The notes under the pieces are model-generated. The model was not told where the DNA came from. It did not search any database and was given only the letters and a program-made list of their open reading frames with translations. This document shows, in pieces, positions 37,867-49,794 of a stretch of 64,000 bases of DNA; position 1 is the first letter of the stretch; every line of letters starts with the position of its first letter. This stretch comes from Typhlomys cinereus. Its lineage: Eukaryota; Chordata; Mammalia; Rodentia; Platacanthomyidae. A program made the translations under genes and the position numbers. Location of the stretch: positions 2,001,501 to 2,065,500 of the forward strand of contig JALPQD010000116.1 in the NCBI GenBank assembly GCA_023101885.1. The letters run 5' to 3'.

Positions 37867-39493
37867 AAATGCTGGAAAGGATGCAGGAGAAGAGAACCCT
37901 CATACATTGCTGGTGGCAGCGTAAACTTGTACATCACTCTGGAGATCAATATGGTGGCTCCTAAAAAAATTAAAAATTGAAATGCCATATGCCCAGCTAT
38001 ACCACTCCTGGGAATATTCCAATAGAATTTCAACTTACTGTAGAGATATTATTCATTTACACTTTAGATCTATTCGCAAAGCAAAGGACATGGAATCAGC
38101 CTAAATGCCCAACAGTAGACGAATGGATAAAGAAAATGTGGTACATGTACACAATGGAGTACTATTCAGCTATCAAGAAAAATGAATTAATGAAATTTGC
38201 TGGTAAATGGATGGAGTTGGAAGAAATTATACTGAGTGAAATATCCCAGACACAGAAAGACAAACGTTGCATGTTCTCCCTTATAAGTGTAACCTGGTAC
38301 TAATTCCTCAAAATTACATACTCAAAGGTAAATTTCTATAATACCCACTATAACCACAAAGTAATATAACTTGGAGGACAGGGGGAAGAAGACCCCATGA
38401 GAGTGAAGACAAAGAAACACAGGTAAGTAGATAAATAAGGCCACTGTGGAAGCAAAGTGTGTAAGGGAAGAAAATAAGGTGATAAATTTTAATAAGGAGT
38501 AAGGGAGGGGAAAAAAGGCGAATGACTCAGGGGAAATAGAGAGATCAAGGGTCTAAGCCAGTAGTGAACGTTGTTCACTGGTAAGAAGAATCTAGGAGAG
38601 CAGCAGAGCTATAAAACCCACGAGAAAACAATTACTCTCTTGGATGGCTTTTTAAGCTCCTTAATGTCAGGGAAATCATGCTTGATACTGTAAACCAACC
38701 AAATAACAACAGAAGGAAAATAAGTCAACAAGAACAGATATGCTAGTGTTAACTGTAAAAAACTACACAAAAATTGATAATTAAACATCTAAATATTCCT
38801 TTTTTTTAAACCCTTAGAATAGAAAAGTTCTCAGTACTCAACCAAGTTGCATTCTATTGCAATGAAAGATTGGTGAAAACTACATCAGGCCAGAATACAG
38901 AATATCAATGAACCTGGAATACTTGTCCCTAATCAGCCAACCAAATCTTATCCCCACACCAAGGCTCAGGGAACCTTGTGGAAAGAGGGAGCAGTAAGAT
39001 TATAAGAGCCTAAAGTTGGGGCGAGGTACTCTTGATGACTCACTCCAGCCAAGACAGGGCTGCTGTACCCAGAAGGTCACTGTAATGAGAACATCTACCC
39101 CCAGATCTGCACAATGACTGACTTATCAACATTCCCCAAGGACTAACTAGGATCTTAGAAGAAACAGCTGCTCACAAAGAAGAGTCTCGGCGCCAGGTGT
39201 TGGACAAGGGAAGAGAACTCCCCACTTGTGACTTCACCACTGAAGAGTCACATAAAGTTCAACAGAAATCTGAATCCTTTACCAACACAGACACTCGGAA
39301 GAGAGTCCTGTGATACACACAAGCAGAGGGATAGGAGGAGGGGGAAGTGGAACACGGCAGGACTGATGAAGGGAAGGGTGGGTGGGAGCACAATGTGTGG
39401 CTGGGGAAGGTGGAGGAGGAGGGAGGTGGGTGGGGAAGGGGGCAGGGCAAGGACGTAAGCCCAGTTTGTTTGTAAATAAATAAATTAAAAAAC

Positions 39494-40825
39494 ATGAGCA
39501 CAACGCCAGAGCTCCAGTACCCACTCCAGACTCGAAGCTCAGCTCACTTCCTAGGGGTGATGGCAGCAAAAATGCCCGGAGCTTCACGGGATGCTCAGAG
39601 CTGCCCTATCTGCCTTCCTCCTGGCTTCTGTAACTCTAGGAGAAGCCCTGGGTGCTGGGAACAGATTTTCTTTCACATGCTGCCACGTTCAGTTTCAGGT
39701 AGTAATGAGAGGAGCCTGCAGCCCACTATAACCTTGCAGCGTCCTGGCAAAGATGTCGCTTGCTTTTGCTTGGCTACTGCATCTCAGGATTCTTTTCCTG
39801 CAGGTGCGGGCGGGTCCTGCGCCAGCGCAGCGTGAGAGCGTGGGCTCTTGTCGCGCTACCCTCCAGTCAGGACTCCATTGTGTTGCATGAGTCTTGGCAG
39901 TTGGGAAATTTCTGTAAGAATCACGTAGCTCTGCGGACGGGAAATCCAAGTCGGTGTGGCTGGATGCCAGGCGCAGAGGTGTGGGTCCAAGGGCAGAGGG
40001 GCAAAGACGGCGCAGTGGCAAGGGGCAGCTTGAGAAGGACGTGGGAAACAGTGCAAGGCGAGCTTCCCACAGGGTCGGGGAGTGCAGCAAACATTCACAT
40101 TTCTTGAACTCCACCAACTAGGAAGAGGTTTCTGGACGTGCAGAAGTCCATTTGGAAAGGGTCCACAGCAAACAGAAGGAGTTAAGTATGTGGAGGCCAA
40201 GTTCCCTCTGTGGCCTTGTCAACCATTGGCCTGGGGTCAGGCAGGAAGGGGTGTGCAGAGGGTCAGAACAGCCCCTCCCTGCTTCGAGCACTGGGAGAGG
40301 GGAGGTAATCCCCCTCAGTAGACCCTTGCTGCTGACATTTCAGTCCTTGGCTGTTTGATGGGGTCTTCCGGTATTCTCTTGGATGCTGAGTCTGCAGCTC
40401 AAGCCTACAACTCCAAACGACATCATCTACTCCAGCAGAGCCCAAAGTGTGGATTCTGAGGCTGGGCATCCAGAAGAAATCGTTTCTGGTGAGGACAGAA
40501 CACCAGCTGTACTGGAGTCTCTGATATACCCTTTAAAGTGGATACTCCCGGTGTATTTGTAAACAGTCGGCCTACATCCACTTGTTCTTTCACAAACTTC
40601 TCTCTAACAACCTTTTATGAAATCCTGCTTCTTGCCAGAGGCTGAGCTTTGTGCCGGAGTTGGAGACAACAAAAGTTTTGTCTCAGAAAACATAAATGGC
40701 CAGAACTGGAGCTAATGGTGTGAAAGGGCCCTACGGCCCTGGGGCTGCAGCTACTCTTTCTGCATCTGCCGAGACAATGCTCTGATGCAACTTCAGGGAA
40801 GGGAGAGAGATTCGTCCATTCCCTT
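39494..40825. other. Low-repeat intergenic segment
   Basis: The least repetitive stretch between the two genes, GC-richer than its surroundings, with a local CpG cluster at about 39800-39860. ORFs exist on both strands but overlap and match nothing I recognise. Could be regulatory or non-coding; no exon can be supported. Confidence 0.4.
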
Positions 40826-41140
40826 GTGATAGATACAGGTGCCAACTCGACAACTGAGGCTCAGCTCTGGGCACATTTGAAAAAAATTAGAAGTTGAGTT
40901 AAGCCCTGAGCAAGCCTGCAGGAGATGGTCTAATGGGTGGGGCTTGAGGGAGACCCAGCCATGGTGAGTGAGACCTTTCCCTAGGCAGAGGATAAAATGG
41001 AGGAGCCCAAGCTGGTTAAGTAAGTTGGCACTCTTTAGCATACTTGGACAGATGTGCGGTCTGACAAGTGAGTTTACGTCTCCCTCAGCAGTTCTGTGGC
41101 TCTGGTAGGCTCTCCTGACGAGCTGGATTAAGAACTGTGA
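40826..41140 (+). mobile_element. ~420-bp dispersed element, copy 7, diverged
   Basis: GGTGCCAACTCGACAACTGA, GCCTGCAGGAGATGGTCTAA and AGCTGGATTAAGAACTGTGA follow the order of the family; internal deletions. Confidence 0.6.
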
Positions 41141-41149
41141 TGGGATAAT

Positions 41150-41470
41150 CATAAGCCCGGATAAAACTGTGCTGCCATGAATTCATTGGCAATATGTCAA
41201 GTAGCTGTGGTGATGACAGAAAGGGCATGGCAGGCAACAGAAGGCTGCTGGAGGCAGCTCGGGTCACAGCCGTCATCACAGAGGCAGACAGCAAGAGCAA
41301 ACTCCAAGCAGGACGCAGCTTCCAACACCTCAAGGCCCACCCCTGGCATGCCTTCCTCCAGCAGGCCGCACCTCCTAAAGGTGCTGCGACCTTCTTAGAC
41401 ATTAACAGCAGCTAAGGATTCAAACACACGGGCCTTCTGGAGACAACTCACATTCAAACCATAACACTGG
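41150..41470 (-). mobile_element. Rodent repeat fragment, class unclear
   Basis: Ends GATTCAAACACACGGGCCTT and ACATTCAAACCATAACA, phrases common in rodent dispersed repeats. Confidence 0.4.
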
Positions 41471-41490
41471 AAAGTTCATCTTGTAGGAGG

Positions 41491-41912
41491 GTATCACGAT
41501 TAGACACAGGTGTCAACCTGACTGTTGAGAGTTTGAGCTCTGGGCACATTTGTGGAGAATTAATGGTTGCGTTAAGCCCAGAGCAAATCTGCAGGAGATT
41601 GTCCAGCTGATGGGGAAGGCCCAGCCCATGGTGGGTGGGACTAGGCCCTGGAATAAAATACAGAGAGTTGATTGAGAGAGTTGGCATCCTTCTGTACTTG
41701 GCCAGACATGCTGATCTGGCAAGTAAGGATCGTCCCTCCCTCAGCTGTTATGTAGAGATGGTGTGGCCAGTTCCCTCGGCCCTGGTGTTGGGTGTGAGCG
41801 CTCCTGTCAAGCTGGACTGAGATCTGTAACTGGACTATCGTAAGAAAATAAACCCCTGTTCCTTTAAGCTGTTTGATGGTGATTTTTCAGCAACCATGCA
41901 GGTGAACTGCAA
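41491..41912 (+). mobile_element. ~420-bp dispersed element, copy 8
   Basis: Good copy from ATTAGACACAGGTGTCAACC to GCAACCATGCAGGTGAACTGC with AAATAAACCCC. Confidence 0.78.
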
Positions 41913-43110
41913 TAGAGGGGTAGCGCCCCATCGGTAGGTCCCAGGCTTGGCCTGTATTTCAGTTTTTCTCTCTCTAATTACTACTTTTTTTTACTACTTA
42001 CTGTGTTACTTTGAGCAAGTTCCTTCCTCTCTGTGCCCCATTTGTAAAAATAGGCTTGTTAGATGGCAAAAGGATCCTCTGCTTAGGGGACACTGGAGAA
42101 TCCAGTAGATGTGCAGGCAGCAGGCAGAACCGTGCCTGGCCGTGGAAAGAGCCCCATGTAGCCTGCTGCAACTGTGCCCCAGTGGTCTTTTCTGCTAAGG
42201 CACATGCCAGGCTGGTTTTGCAAAGGACAGTCCTTCGCTGTAGACCGCAGCACTTGATCATGGTGTCGTGTCTATTTCTGCCGCATCCCAAATTTCCTGT
42301 GGGCAGAAGCTATGTTTATCATCCATTCAGTTAAGCAAATGGAGTCAAGTTGTGCGCAGGAACTGCTGAGCACAGTGGCGACAGGTGCAGAGCAAATGCC
42401 AACATGGTCCTAGCTCACCTCTCAGGCCTCGGAGGATGCCTGTCCCACAGGCTGCAGCCAGTGAGGAGAAGTGACACGAATTCTCCACAAAGTCAGTATT
42501 TAGACTTACACAAACACCCTCCTGCCTTTGCTCTTTGACCAGTTTCCCATTGGGAAAGGCAGACTTACTGGAAGTTGTGACAGACTGTCCAGTTTTCCAT
42601 CTCTGGCTAGCTGTCCTTGCTGGCTTGAGGATAATAAGAGTTTTAGCAGCCCGGATCTCAGCAATTCCTCATTTATACAGCTTCTGTGTTGACATTTTTG
42701 AACAGATCCTGTAAAAGCTTGAAATCGAGGTGTGCATGGTGCGAATGGTGGCAAATGTGTCTGCCAGTGGCCAGGTTTTCGGGAAGAGAATTGCTGGCAC
42801 TTGGGGGGCAGGGTTGGGAACCAGCCTGTGTTTGTTCCTGGCAGGGCTGGTTCTTGTAGTCCCTGGTCGATGACAGGCAGAGGGTGATATTCTGGAAAGG
42901 AGTGTAATGACAGGAACCCGGCCAGTTTGGACAATTGCAATTCTGAGCAACATGTGCAGCCTGGTGGAAAGACACATGTACCTCTGGGGAACATGGGGCT
43001 CTCCCTGTACCACTCATGCTCTTGTGACTCCTGTCCCACTGATTCTGATTATTTTTCCATTTCTGATGTCTGAGGAATTGAGATGAATCTTAGGTTGATG
43101 GTGTTTAAAA
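41913..43110. other. Intergenic, mostly unique
   Basis: A MIR-like stretch at 41975-42065 (GTGTTACTTTGAGCAAGTTC). The rest, including a 177-codon minus-strand ORF at 42506-43039, shows no family resemblance and no splice context. Confidence 0.45.
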
Positions 43111-43114
43111 TTTT

Positions 43115-43134
43115 TTTCTTTTCTTTTCTTTTCT

Positions 43135-43188
<54 letters not shown>

Positions 43189-43420
43189 TATGTGTATCAA
43201 AGGGCACTGTGTATCCCTATGGAGGACTAAGGGTGATTTTGGGAATCATCCTGGACAGCCTTCTACCTTATTTTTGCTTTGCTCTGGGATTTTCCAGGCT
43301 CCGCACACCAGGGCTGGAAGTACAGGCCACTGCTGATTCCTACTGGCATTTTTATGTGGGACCTGGGATACGAACTCAGGACATTCTTCTTGTGAGGCAG
43401 AGTCTCTTCAGCCCCACTGA
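43115..43420 (-). mobile_element. B2-like SINE (type A), antisense, with (GT)n
   Basis: (GT) run 43140-43180, GGGCACTGTGTATCCC body, GGGATACGAACTCAGGACAT B-box region. Confidence 0.8.
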
Positions 43421-44379
43421 TTTTTTTTTAATATGTCAGTTTCAGTTTTCTTTCTTATTACTTACAGCATATTACTTACATGGTTTCTAAACTTTATTGC
43501 CTTGGGAAATCATCTGGCTTTTTTTTAATTGATTCTTTTATTCCATGAACATTGTGGGTCCCTTACTTTGCATATTATATTGCTGACAAAAACATAGAAA
43601 ATGAAGAAAGAAAGAAACAAGGAAAACATTAAAAAATGAAAAAAGTATAGTTTGTGACTGAATTGTTTTGCATGCAAAGTAGTTTGCTTTGTGTCCTGTT
43701 ACTGTGATCAAATACTAGCTTTCTTTAAAAACAACTGATGTTGGGTGCCCACCCAAGAATTCTGATGTAACAGGGATGGACTATGTCCCAGATACCAGGA
43801 CTGTCATGTTTGAATAACTTCCTGTCTCAACCCTGTGACCCCACAGACAGGAGGATCCTCACTGGAGCTCACTGGCATTCAGCTGGCTGAGAAAATGAAA
43901 GCCCCAGGTTCAGGGATGAGACCCCGCCTCCAAGGAATAGGTGGAATATGTTGGAAAAGGACACCTGATGTCCTCTTCTGACCTCCACACACATTCAAGG
44001 GCACACACACATATGCACACATGCAGGTGCATGCACGCATGCACACAGAGTTAATTAATTAAATCCTTGAATAAAAAGAATGGCAGTCATTGAGATAGAA
44101 AAAAAGACAATATTACAAAATCCAAGTAAAGCAAAAGTTTTGAAGTAAATAAAAGTGACAAACTTTTGGCAAGACTGTTCAAGTGAAAATGAAAAAAATC
44201 ATATAAATTATCAGCATCAGTAATAAAAGAAGGGCCATCAATATTATGGATGTTGCATATAATATTTTATAAATAGCTTTGTACTAGAAAATATGAAAAT
44301 TTCACTGAAATTGGGTTGCATTTGCAACCTACCACTATAGATTATCTGAATAGTCATTAGTTCACTGAAGAGATTAAAC
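43421..44379. other. Intergenic, no gene; possible B4-like SINE at 43795-44090
   Basis: 43795-44090 ends TCTTCTGACCTCCACACACA and (CA)-rich sequence like other tRNA SINEs. The rest is AT-rich and unassigned. Confidence 0.4.
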
Positions 44380-44575
44380 TAGGACCAGTGAGCTAGCTCA
44401 GCAAGTAAGGAGTCTGCTTGCAAACCTGACAGCCTGAGTTCAATCGCTTGGAAGGCGACTTGGTAGAAGGAAAGAACTGAGTCTACGAGTTGTTCTCTGA
44501 CCTCTACCTCGGTGCCCTGGCGCGCACACACAGTCTTGCTCTCTTTCAAGTAAATAAGTAAAATATTTAAAAAAA
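44380..44575 (+). mobile_element. tRNA-derived SINE (type B)
   Basis: GAGCTAGCTCAGCAAGTAAG (A box), GAGTTCAATCGCTTGGAAG (B box), GTTCTCTGACCTCTACC body and CTCTCTTTCAAGTAAATAAG tail. Confidence 0.8.
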
Positions 44576-44984
44576 ATAAATTGAATCTGGAATTTAAAAT
44601 CTTCCCACAAGGAAACTTTAAGACTCTGTGGCTCCACTGGCGAGTGCTTTACATTTGGATGAAGGAAGGAAACACTGAAGGAGGACAAGGCAATAACCTC
44701 GCGCCAACTCTTTCATGAAATAGAGTCCCGACCTGCATTAAGAAGTCAGCACAAACTTACCATAAATTCGGTGCATATGTAAGCAAATGTTTTTTAGAGG
44801 CACAAACAGAAAAATCAATCAGAAAAAAGGAAAAAAAACCCCAGAAAATTAAATCCTAGAAAAAAAGTTATATGCTATCATGAGAAATCATGCTTATTTC
44901 AGAAATGCCTGGTTAGTTTAGTGATAAAAATTCAGTGAATGTAATTTGCCAAATTCACAGAATAGATAATTTTTAATTTTTTTA

Positions 44985-45500
44985 TCTTAATTTATTGTTT
45001 TATTTCTTCTAGCTTTACAAGCACATTGAGTGGTTGTCTCTGGTCCCCACCCATCTTCTTTTTCTCCCTCTCCCTCTTCCCACCCTAATCCTCCTTCACC
45101 AATCCATCCCAACACTCCCTCCCACTCCCTTGTCTGCCTTCTCCAGTGGGCCCCAGGTTTCCCTTTGGATTGTCTGCTCCAGTAGAGGTTCAGGCCTTTG
45201 TGGCAGATCAAGTGGCTCATCCCTGGGTAGACCCATTGATAGGGGCACTCACCTTCACCTGTCTAGCTCTGGCCCCTGGGGGCATTGCTTGTAATTATTT
45301 CTCCTGAGATCTGCTCTAGTCTATGGGGGGATGTTGATATGTCAGTCATAGTGCAGGTCTGGTGAGGATAACTCTTATTCAGTGAGTTTCTGTATGTAGC
45401 AGCCCTTCCTTGAATGGAGTGTTTTGTTCAGTAGTTTCATCTTTAAGCTCTTGCAATTTTACCACCCCCTCTTCCAAAAGATTCCCTGAGCCCCTGGATA
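44985..45500 (-). mobile_element. L1 3' UTR, antisense
   Basis: TTTATTTCTTCTAGCTTTAC, a C/T-rich tract, GATATGTCAGTCATAGTGCA and TTTTACCACCCCCTCTTCC match the layout of the antisense L1s at 28.8 and 55.1 kb. Confidence 0.75.
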
Positions 45501-45504
45501 GTAG

Positions 45505-45825
45505 ATGATTTTTTTTTAAAAAAAATTTGTGTGTGTGTGTGTGTTTGTATGTGCATGTGGTGTGTCTGTGTGTGTCTGGGTGTGTGAGTGAGCACTGTGT
45601 ATCCCTGTGGAGGCTCAAGGGTGACTTTGGGAATCATTTTGAATTGCTTCTATCCCTATTTTGCTTCGCTCTAGAATTTCCCCAGCTGTGCCTTCCAGAG
45701 CTGGAAGTACAGCTGTCGCTGTGCCATTTCCACCTGGCATTTTTACATGGCATCTGGGATCCGAACTCAGATCCTTCTGCTTTTAAGGCAGAGTCTTAAT
45801 CCCTAAGTCATCTCTCCAGCCCAGA
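45505..45825 (-). mobile_element. B2-like SINE (type A), antisense
   Basis: (GT)n at 45529-45545, body, GGATCCGAACTCAGATCCTT and CATCTCTCCAGCCC head. Confidence 0.82.
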
Positions 45826-45869
45826 ATAGGTGATCTTAATGGGTAAAGTATTCAAAGTGTATGAAATTT

Positions 45870-46199
45870 GGGGTCTTCAAGATGGCTGAGAGGGGAAGGA
45901 TACCTGTTCATCAACTTGGGGAATTGTATTCAATCCGTGGAAGCCATAGTGGAAGGAGGGAACCGTTTTGCAAAAATTGTCTTCTGAGCTGGAGAGATGG
46001 CTCAGGGGTTAAGACTCTACCTCACAAGCAGAAGGTCCTCAGTTCGGATCCCAGGTCCTGCATTAAAAAATCCAGTAGGAAATGGCAACCACAGGAACTT
46101 CCAGCCCTGGGAAATCCCAGAGTGAAACAAAAAGGAGAGAGAAGCAATCCAGGGTGATTTCTGAAATCCCCCTTGGTCCTCTATAGGGACACACAGTGG

Positions 46200-46230
<31 letters not shown>

Positions 46231-46330
46231 TTCTCTAATACACAATAAAATAAAGTTTTAAAAATAGTTGTCTTCTGATCATCACAGATGTGATCTCTGA
46301 CCTGCACAGGTTTCTCTCTCTCTATTTCTT
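45870..46330 (+). mobile_element. Type-B SINE split by a type-A SINE
   Basis: The outer SINE (CAATCCGTGGAAGCCATAGT) is cut by an inner copy (about 45988-46262); the shared flanks AAAAATTGTCTTCTG and AAAAATAGTTGTCTTCTG mark the target duplication. Confidence 0.78.
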
Positions 46331-46399
46331 TCTTTTCTTTCTCCCTTCCTTCCACAAATAAGTGAATAAATAAAGTGTTTAAGAAAATAATGACATTTA

Positions 46400-46740
46400 G
46401 GGGCTGGAGAGGTGGCTCAGAGGTTAAGCCTCTGCCTTGCAGGTGGAGGGTCCTGAGTTCTGATCCCAGATCCCACATATAGACGCCAGTCGGAAGGAAG
46501 CGGGGGTGGCCTGCGCTTCTGGTCCTGGTAGGGCGGAGCCTGTGAATCCTGGGGCAGAAGGAGGTGGAGGCGTCCATGGTGGTTCGCGAACTCGTCTGTG
46601 GTTCTACACATACACAGACACACACACACACATACACACACGCACGCACGCGCGTGCGCGCACGCGCACATACACACGCATATGCACACAGTTGAATAAA
46701 TAATAATAATAAAAAATTTAAAAAGAAAAAAAAAAAGAAA
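46400..46740 (+). mobile_element. B2-like SINE (type A), young
   Basis: Complete copy with CG-containing body, (CA/CG) tract 46603-46690 and TTGAATAAATAATAATAA tail. Target duplication aagaaaataatgacattt on both sides. Confidence 0.9.
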
Positions 46741-47531
46741 ATAATGACATTTGAAATGTTTTTCTCTCCTTGAATCTGGAAAGAGAATAAGGATATCCAT
46801 TCCCTGCTTCTATTTAACAGTATAATGAAGATTTTAGTTTGTGCAAAAAGGAGAGAAAAAGAAAAAAAAAGATGAGAAAGGAAGAGTCACTATTTTCAGA
46901 AGACACAATTATGGCTAAAACAATTTTAGACCATCAATCAAACTATGAGCTGTCCAGTTAAGAGACAAGGCCTTTGGGCTGGTCTTCTATTTTGTCACCC
47001 TCGTGAAGGATGCTGAGGGCGGCGAGCTGTGGAGCCCAAGATGAGAGCCCAGGGTAAAAGGCTCATGAGCCTGCGGGGGAAGGGAACCGGCTAAGCACTC
47101 TCCAGGGGCTCCCGCTGCCCTCTAGAGGAAGTCTCCTGCAGGCCCACGGGCTCTCTGCTGGGGTTCCACAGAGTAAGGAAGTGAGGGAGCAGAAATAAGC
47201 AACCCAGGGCTGAGATACCTGCAGGACTCAGTCAGAGACTGAAGTCTGATGGTTTCTGGCAGGAAAGCTGGCAGAGGCAGGACACGAAGTGCCACCTTTC
47301 AGTCTGCAGCAGTGTCGTCTGTAATGTGGCTTGGAAGCATTTGAAAGCAGCTCCCGCCATCCTCATCACTGAAGACGCAGGGTGGGAAAGAGCTGATAGA
47401 AACCAAGGGACCGAGCTCCAGCACCTCTGCCTCATCCAGGTTAGGGGTACAGTGGTACCTAGTAGAAAGTATGTATTGGATGCTGCCTGTTGAAAGGGAA
47501 ATCTTTTTGATTGATAAAAATTGTGGAAGTC
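46741..47531. other. Intergenic, unique
   Basis: Contains a moderately GC-rich stretch (46980-47250) with no recognised exon or repeat. Confidence 0.45.
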
Positions 47532-47745
47532 GGGCTGGAGAGGTGGCTCAGGGGTTAAGCCTCTGCCTTGCAGGCGGAGGGTCCTGAGTTCGGATCCCAG
47601 ATCCCACGTATGGACGTCGGGCGGAAGCGGGGGCGGCCTGCGCTTCTGGTCCTGGTAGGGCGGAGCCTGTGAATCCCGGGGCAGAAGGAGGTGGAGGCGT
47701 CCATGGTGGTTCCCGAATTCGTCCGTGGTTCTACACACACACACA

Positions 47746-47778
<33 letters not shown>

Positions 47779-47845
47779 GCACGCGCGCGCACATACACAT
47801 GCACATGCATACAGTTGAATAAATAATAATAAAAAAATTAAAAAA
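47532..47845 (+). mobile_element. B2-like SINE (type A), young
   Basis: Best-preserved copy: intact A and B boxes, CpG-rich body, (AC)n 47732-47778 and AATAAATAATAATAA tail. Confidence 0.9.
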
Positions 47846-48384
47846 AATCGTGTAAGTCTGAGAGTTAAAATCATAAGTTTTCCATGGGAAACGGAAGTAT
47901 AGTTCTCTGGTCTGGGCCATTGGTGTTTTCTGAGTCCCACGGTCTGATACCTCAGGTCTGATACTGCAAGTGTCTCATGTACAGACGGGGTCTCTCTGGT
48001 CCACGTTACAGAGCAGGAATGTTGATCTTCCTGGCTGTCTGGCCGGCCATCCAGGCAAGCTGGAAACTAGGGGTGGTCTCTCATTTCCCTATCTCTCCTT
48101 CTAACAAATCAAAGGTCCCACACCCGGATTTGCATAACAAACCCCAGCCTTCTGATTATCCCCGTGTATAAATAAAATCTGGTGGGACTGGGCACTGGAT
48201 TGTCACTGTTCTCCCTCCTGGAGGAGGGTGAGTTTTCCCACCTGTCTCAGGCAACTATATTCATCTCTGTTTCTTTCTTTTTCTGCTTTTCATTTTCCAG
48301 CCCTGGGACAGCTTCATGGGTCACCATGCATACTTCAAGAAGCTTTAAGAAGGGGTAACAGCCGAGAGAGGCCAACACCCTAAA
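47846..48384. other. Intergenic, no gene seen
   Basis: Includes a TATAAATAAAATCTGGTGGG stretch near 48167 and a pyrimidine-rich tract ending CAG at about 48300. LTR-like in layout, but the limits cannot be set. Confidence 0.35.
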
Positions 48385-49300
48385 GTTAGGGATTTTTAAT
48401 TTTCAAAACCAAGTTTTACAAGCATATTAATATTTATCCCTCCCTCCCTCCTTTCCCCTCCTTGCCTTTCCGTCTTCTCTTCCTCTCTCCCCTCCCTTCA
48501 TTAATCCACCCCATTCCTACCCACCCTCCTGCCTGTTCAAGTTAAGTATTTGTAAGTGACCACCTTGCAATGCTAGGCTGGGCTGGATTCAGCTGTCGGA
48601 GGGTTTCTGGGAAAGAGGGACCATCGACTGTGACTGGGATGCCTGGGTTCTCCATGTGACCTTTACTCCCCAGAGATGAAGGAAGGCCTGGGCTCCTCCT
48701 CAAACTCCAGCAGAAATAACAGAAAAACCCATGTCATGCACATTTCAAGTCTACCCTTGGACTGTTTCAAGTAGTCACACAGTGAAGCACACAGGGAGGG
48801 TCTCCCTGATGCTTGAGAGAGCTGCAGAGTTCACTGCCTGCATGCATGTGAGAGAGAAGTCATGATGTTATAGGTGCAGACTCTCAATGCACTCAGGCCT
48901 GCCATTCAGTCCATGGGAGAGTGGCCCCAGTGAGTCCTCAGGGATTTCTTCCCCTCACATCTTTTTTGTTGGTGATATTTCCTTTATGCAAATCACATAT
49001 CATAGAGTTTAGAACAAGAAACAATTCCGTGTCAATGGACATCTATACCCTCCTCTTTAAGGCTCAGGGATCACTGCGGAAGAGGGGGTGGAAAGAATGT
49101 AAGATCTGGAAGATGGGGCACTGTCTTAGGACAGTATCTTAAGGAACAGACAGGTAATGCAAATGTGATCTCATAGAAGCTGTAGCTACCTGCACAAGAT
49201 TGGGCTTGTCAATTGTCAATCATAGATCAGGGTGGGCTCACAAGGCCCTCTCTATCAAACCATTGACTACTGATGGATTCTGAGGGACGGGAGTAGTGTC
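48385..49300. mobile_element. L1 3' UTR fragments in both orientations
   Basis: 48385-48560 is an antisense L1 C/T-rich 3' tract. 49000-49270 is a sense L1 3' UTR piece (AGCTACCTGCACAAGATTGG; CTCAGGGATCACTGCGGAAG). Confidence 0.55.
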
Positions 49301-49740
49301 TTCGCTAGTGTGCCACTGAGAGCCTCCAGCTACAAGGGATATTTCCAAATCCATGATGGTCACACAGAATGATCCTAGTCAGACATAGTTCCTATTTGCT
49401 TTTTTTAAATAGCAAATATGCTATTTAACACTTGTAGAATGTTATATGGGTCACATATATAGATGGAAAAAAAGAACAATAAAATATATACTCATGAGCC
49501 CACCATCCAGCCTGAGACTAGATCACTGGCAAAAATTTATTCACATTTATAGTCAACTGTATGCATTTCTTTGATTTTTTTTCCCTCAGTAATGATTTAA
49601 ATTCTGTGGTTTAAAATACAGACTTTACAATATAGATTTTGGTTCTACAAGCTACACACTTTATATAGCTTCATTTTGCTTGCTTTTCCACCTCAGTTTG
49701 TTACGAAGTTGATTTATAATTTATTTCTTGGGTTTTTGTT

Positions 49741-49743
<3 letters not shown>

Positions 49744-49792
<49 letters not shown>
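49744..49792. repeat. (AT)n microsatellite
   Basis: About 24 uninterrupted AT units at the start of an antisense L1 end. Confidence 0.95.
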
Positions 49793-49793
<1 letters not shown>

Positions 49794-49794
49794 C

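Larger units (their letters stand above)
32250..39493 (+). mobile_element. Large decayed L1 with nested insertions
   Basis: C/A-rich 5' UTR-like start, ORF1 remains at about 32.8-33.85 kb, ORF2 endonuclease start near 34370 (TCTAAATGTCAATGGACTTA), ORF2 C-terminal stretches at 35.95-38.3 kb (ATGGAGTACTATTCAGCTAT), a long 3' UTR and a terminal A-rich end near 39490. The main reverse-transcriptase core between about 35.39 and 35.94 kb is missing and replaced by an LTR-like block. All frames are broken. Confidence 0.85.

Noticed and set aside
42506..43039. 177-codon minus-strand ORF
   Set aside because: Three overlapping frames are open here, composition is non-coding-like and no homology is recognised.
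46017..46649. 210-codon minus-strand ORF, and similar 100-190 codon ORFs at 9239, 47232 and 22666
   Set aside because: All are chance reading frames through the GC-rich type-A SINE, recognisable by the recurring DSQAPPYQDQKRRPPPLP translation.
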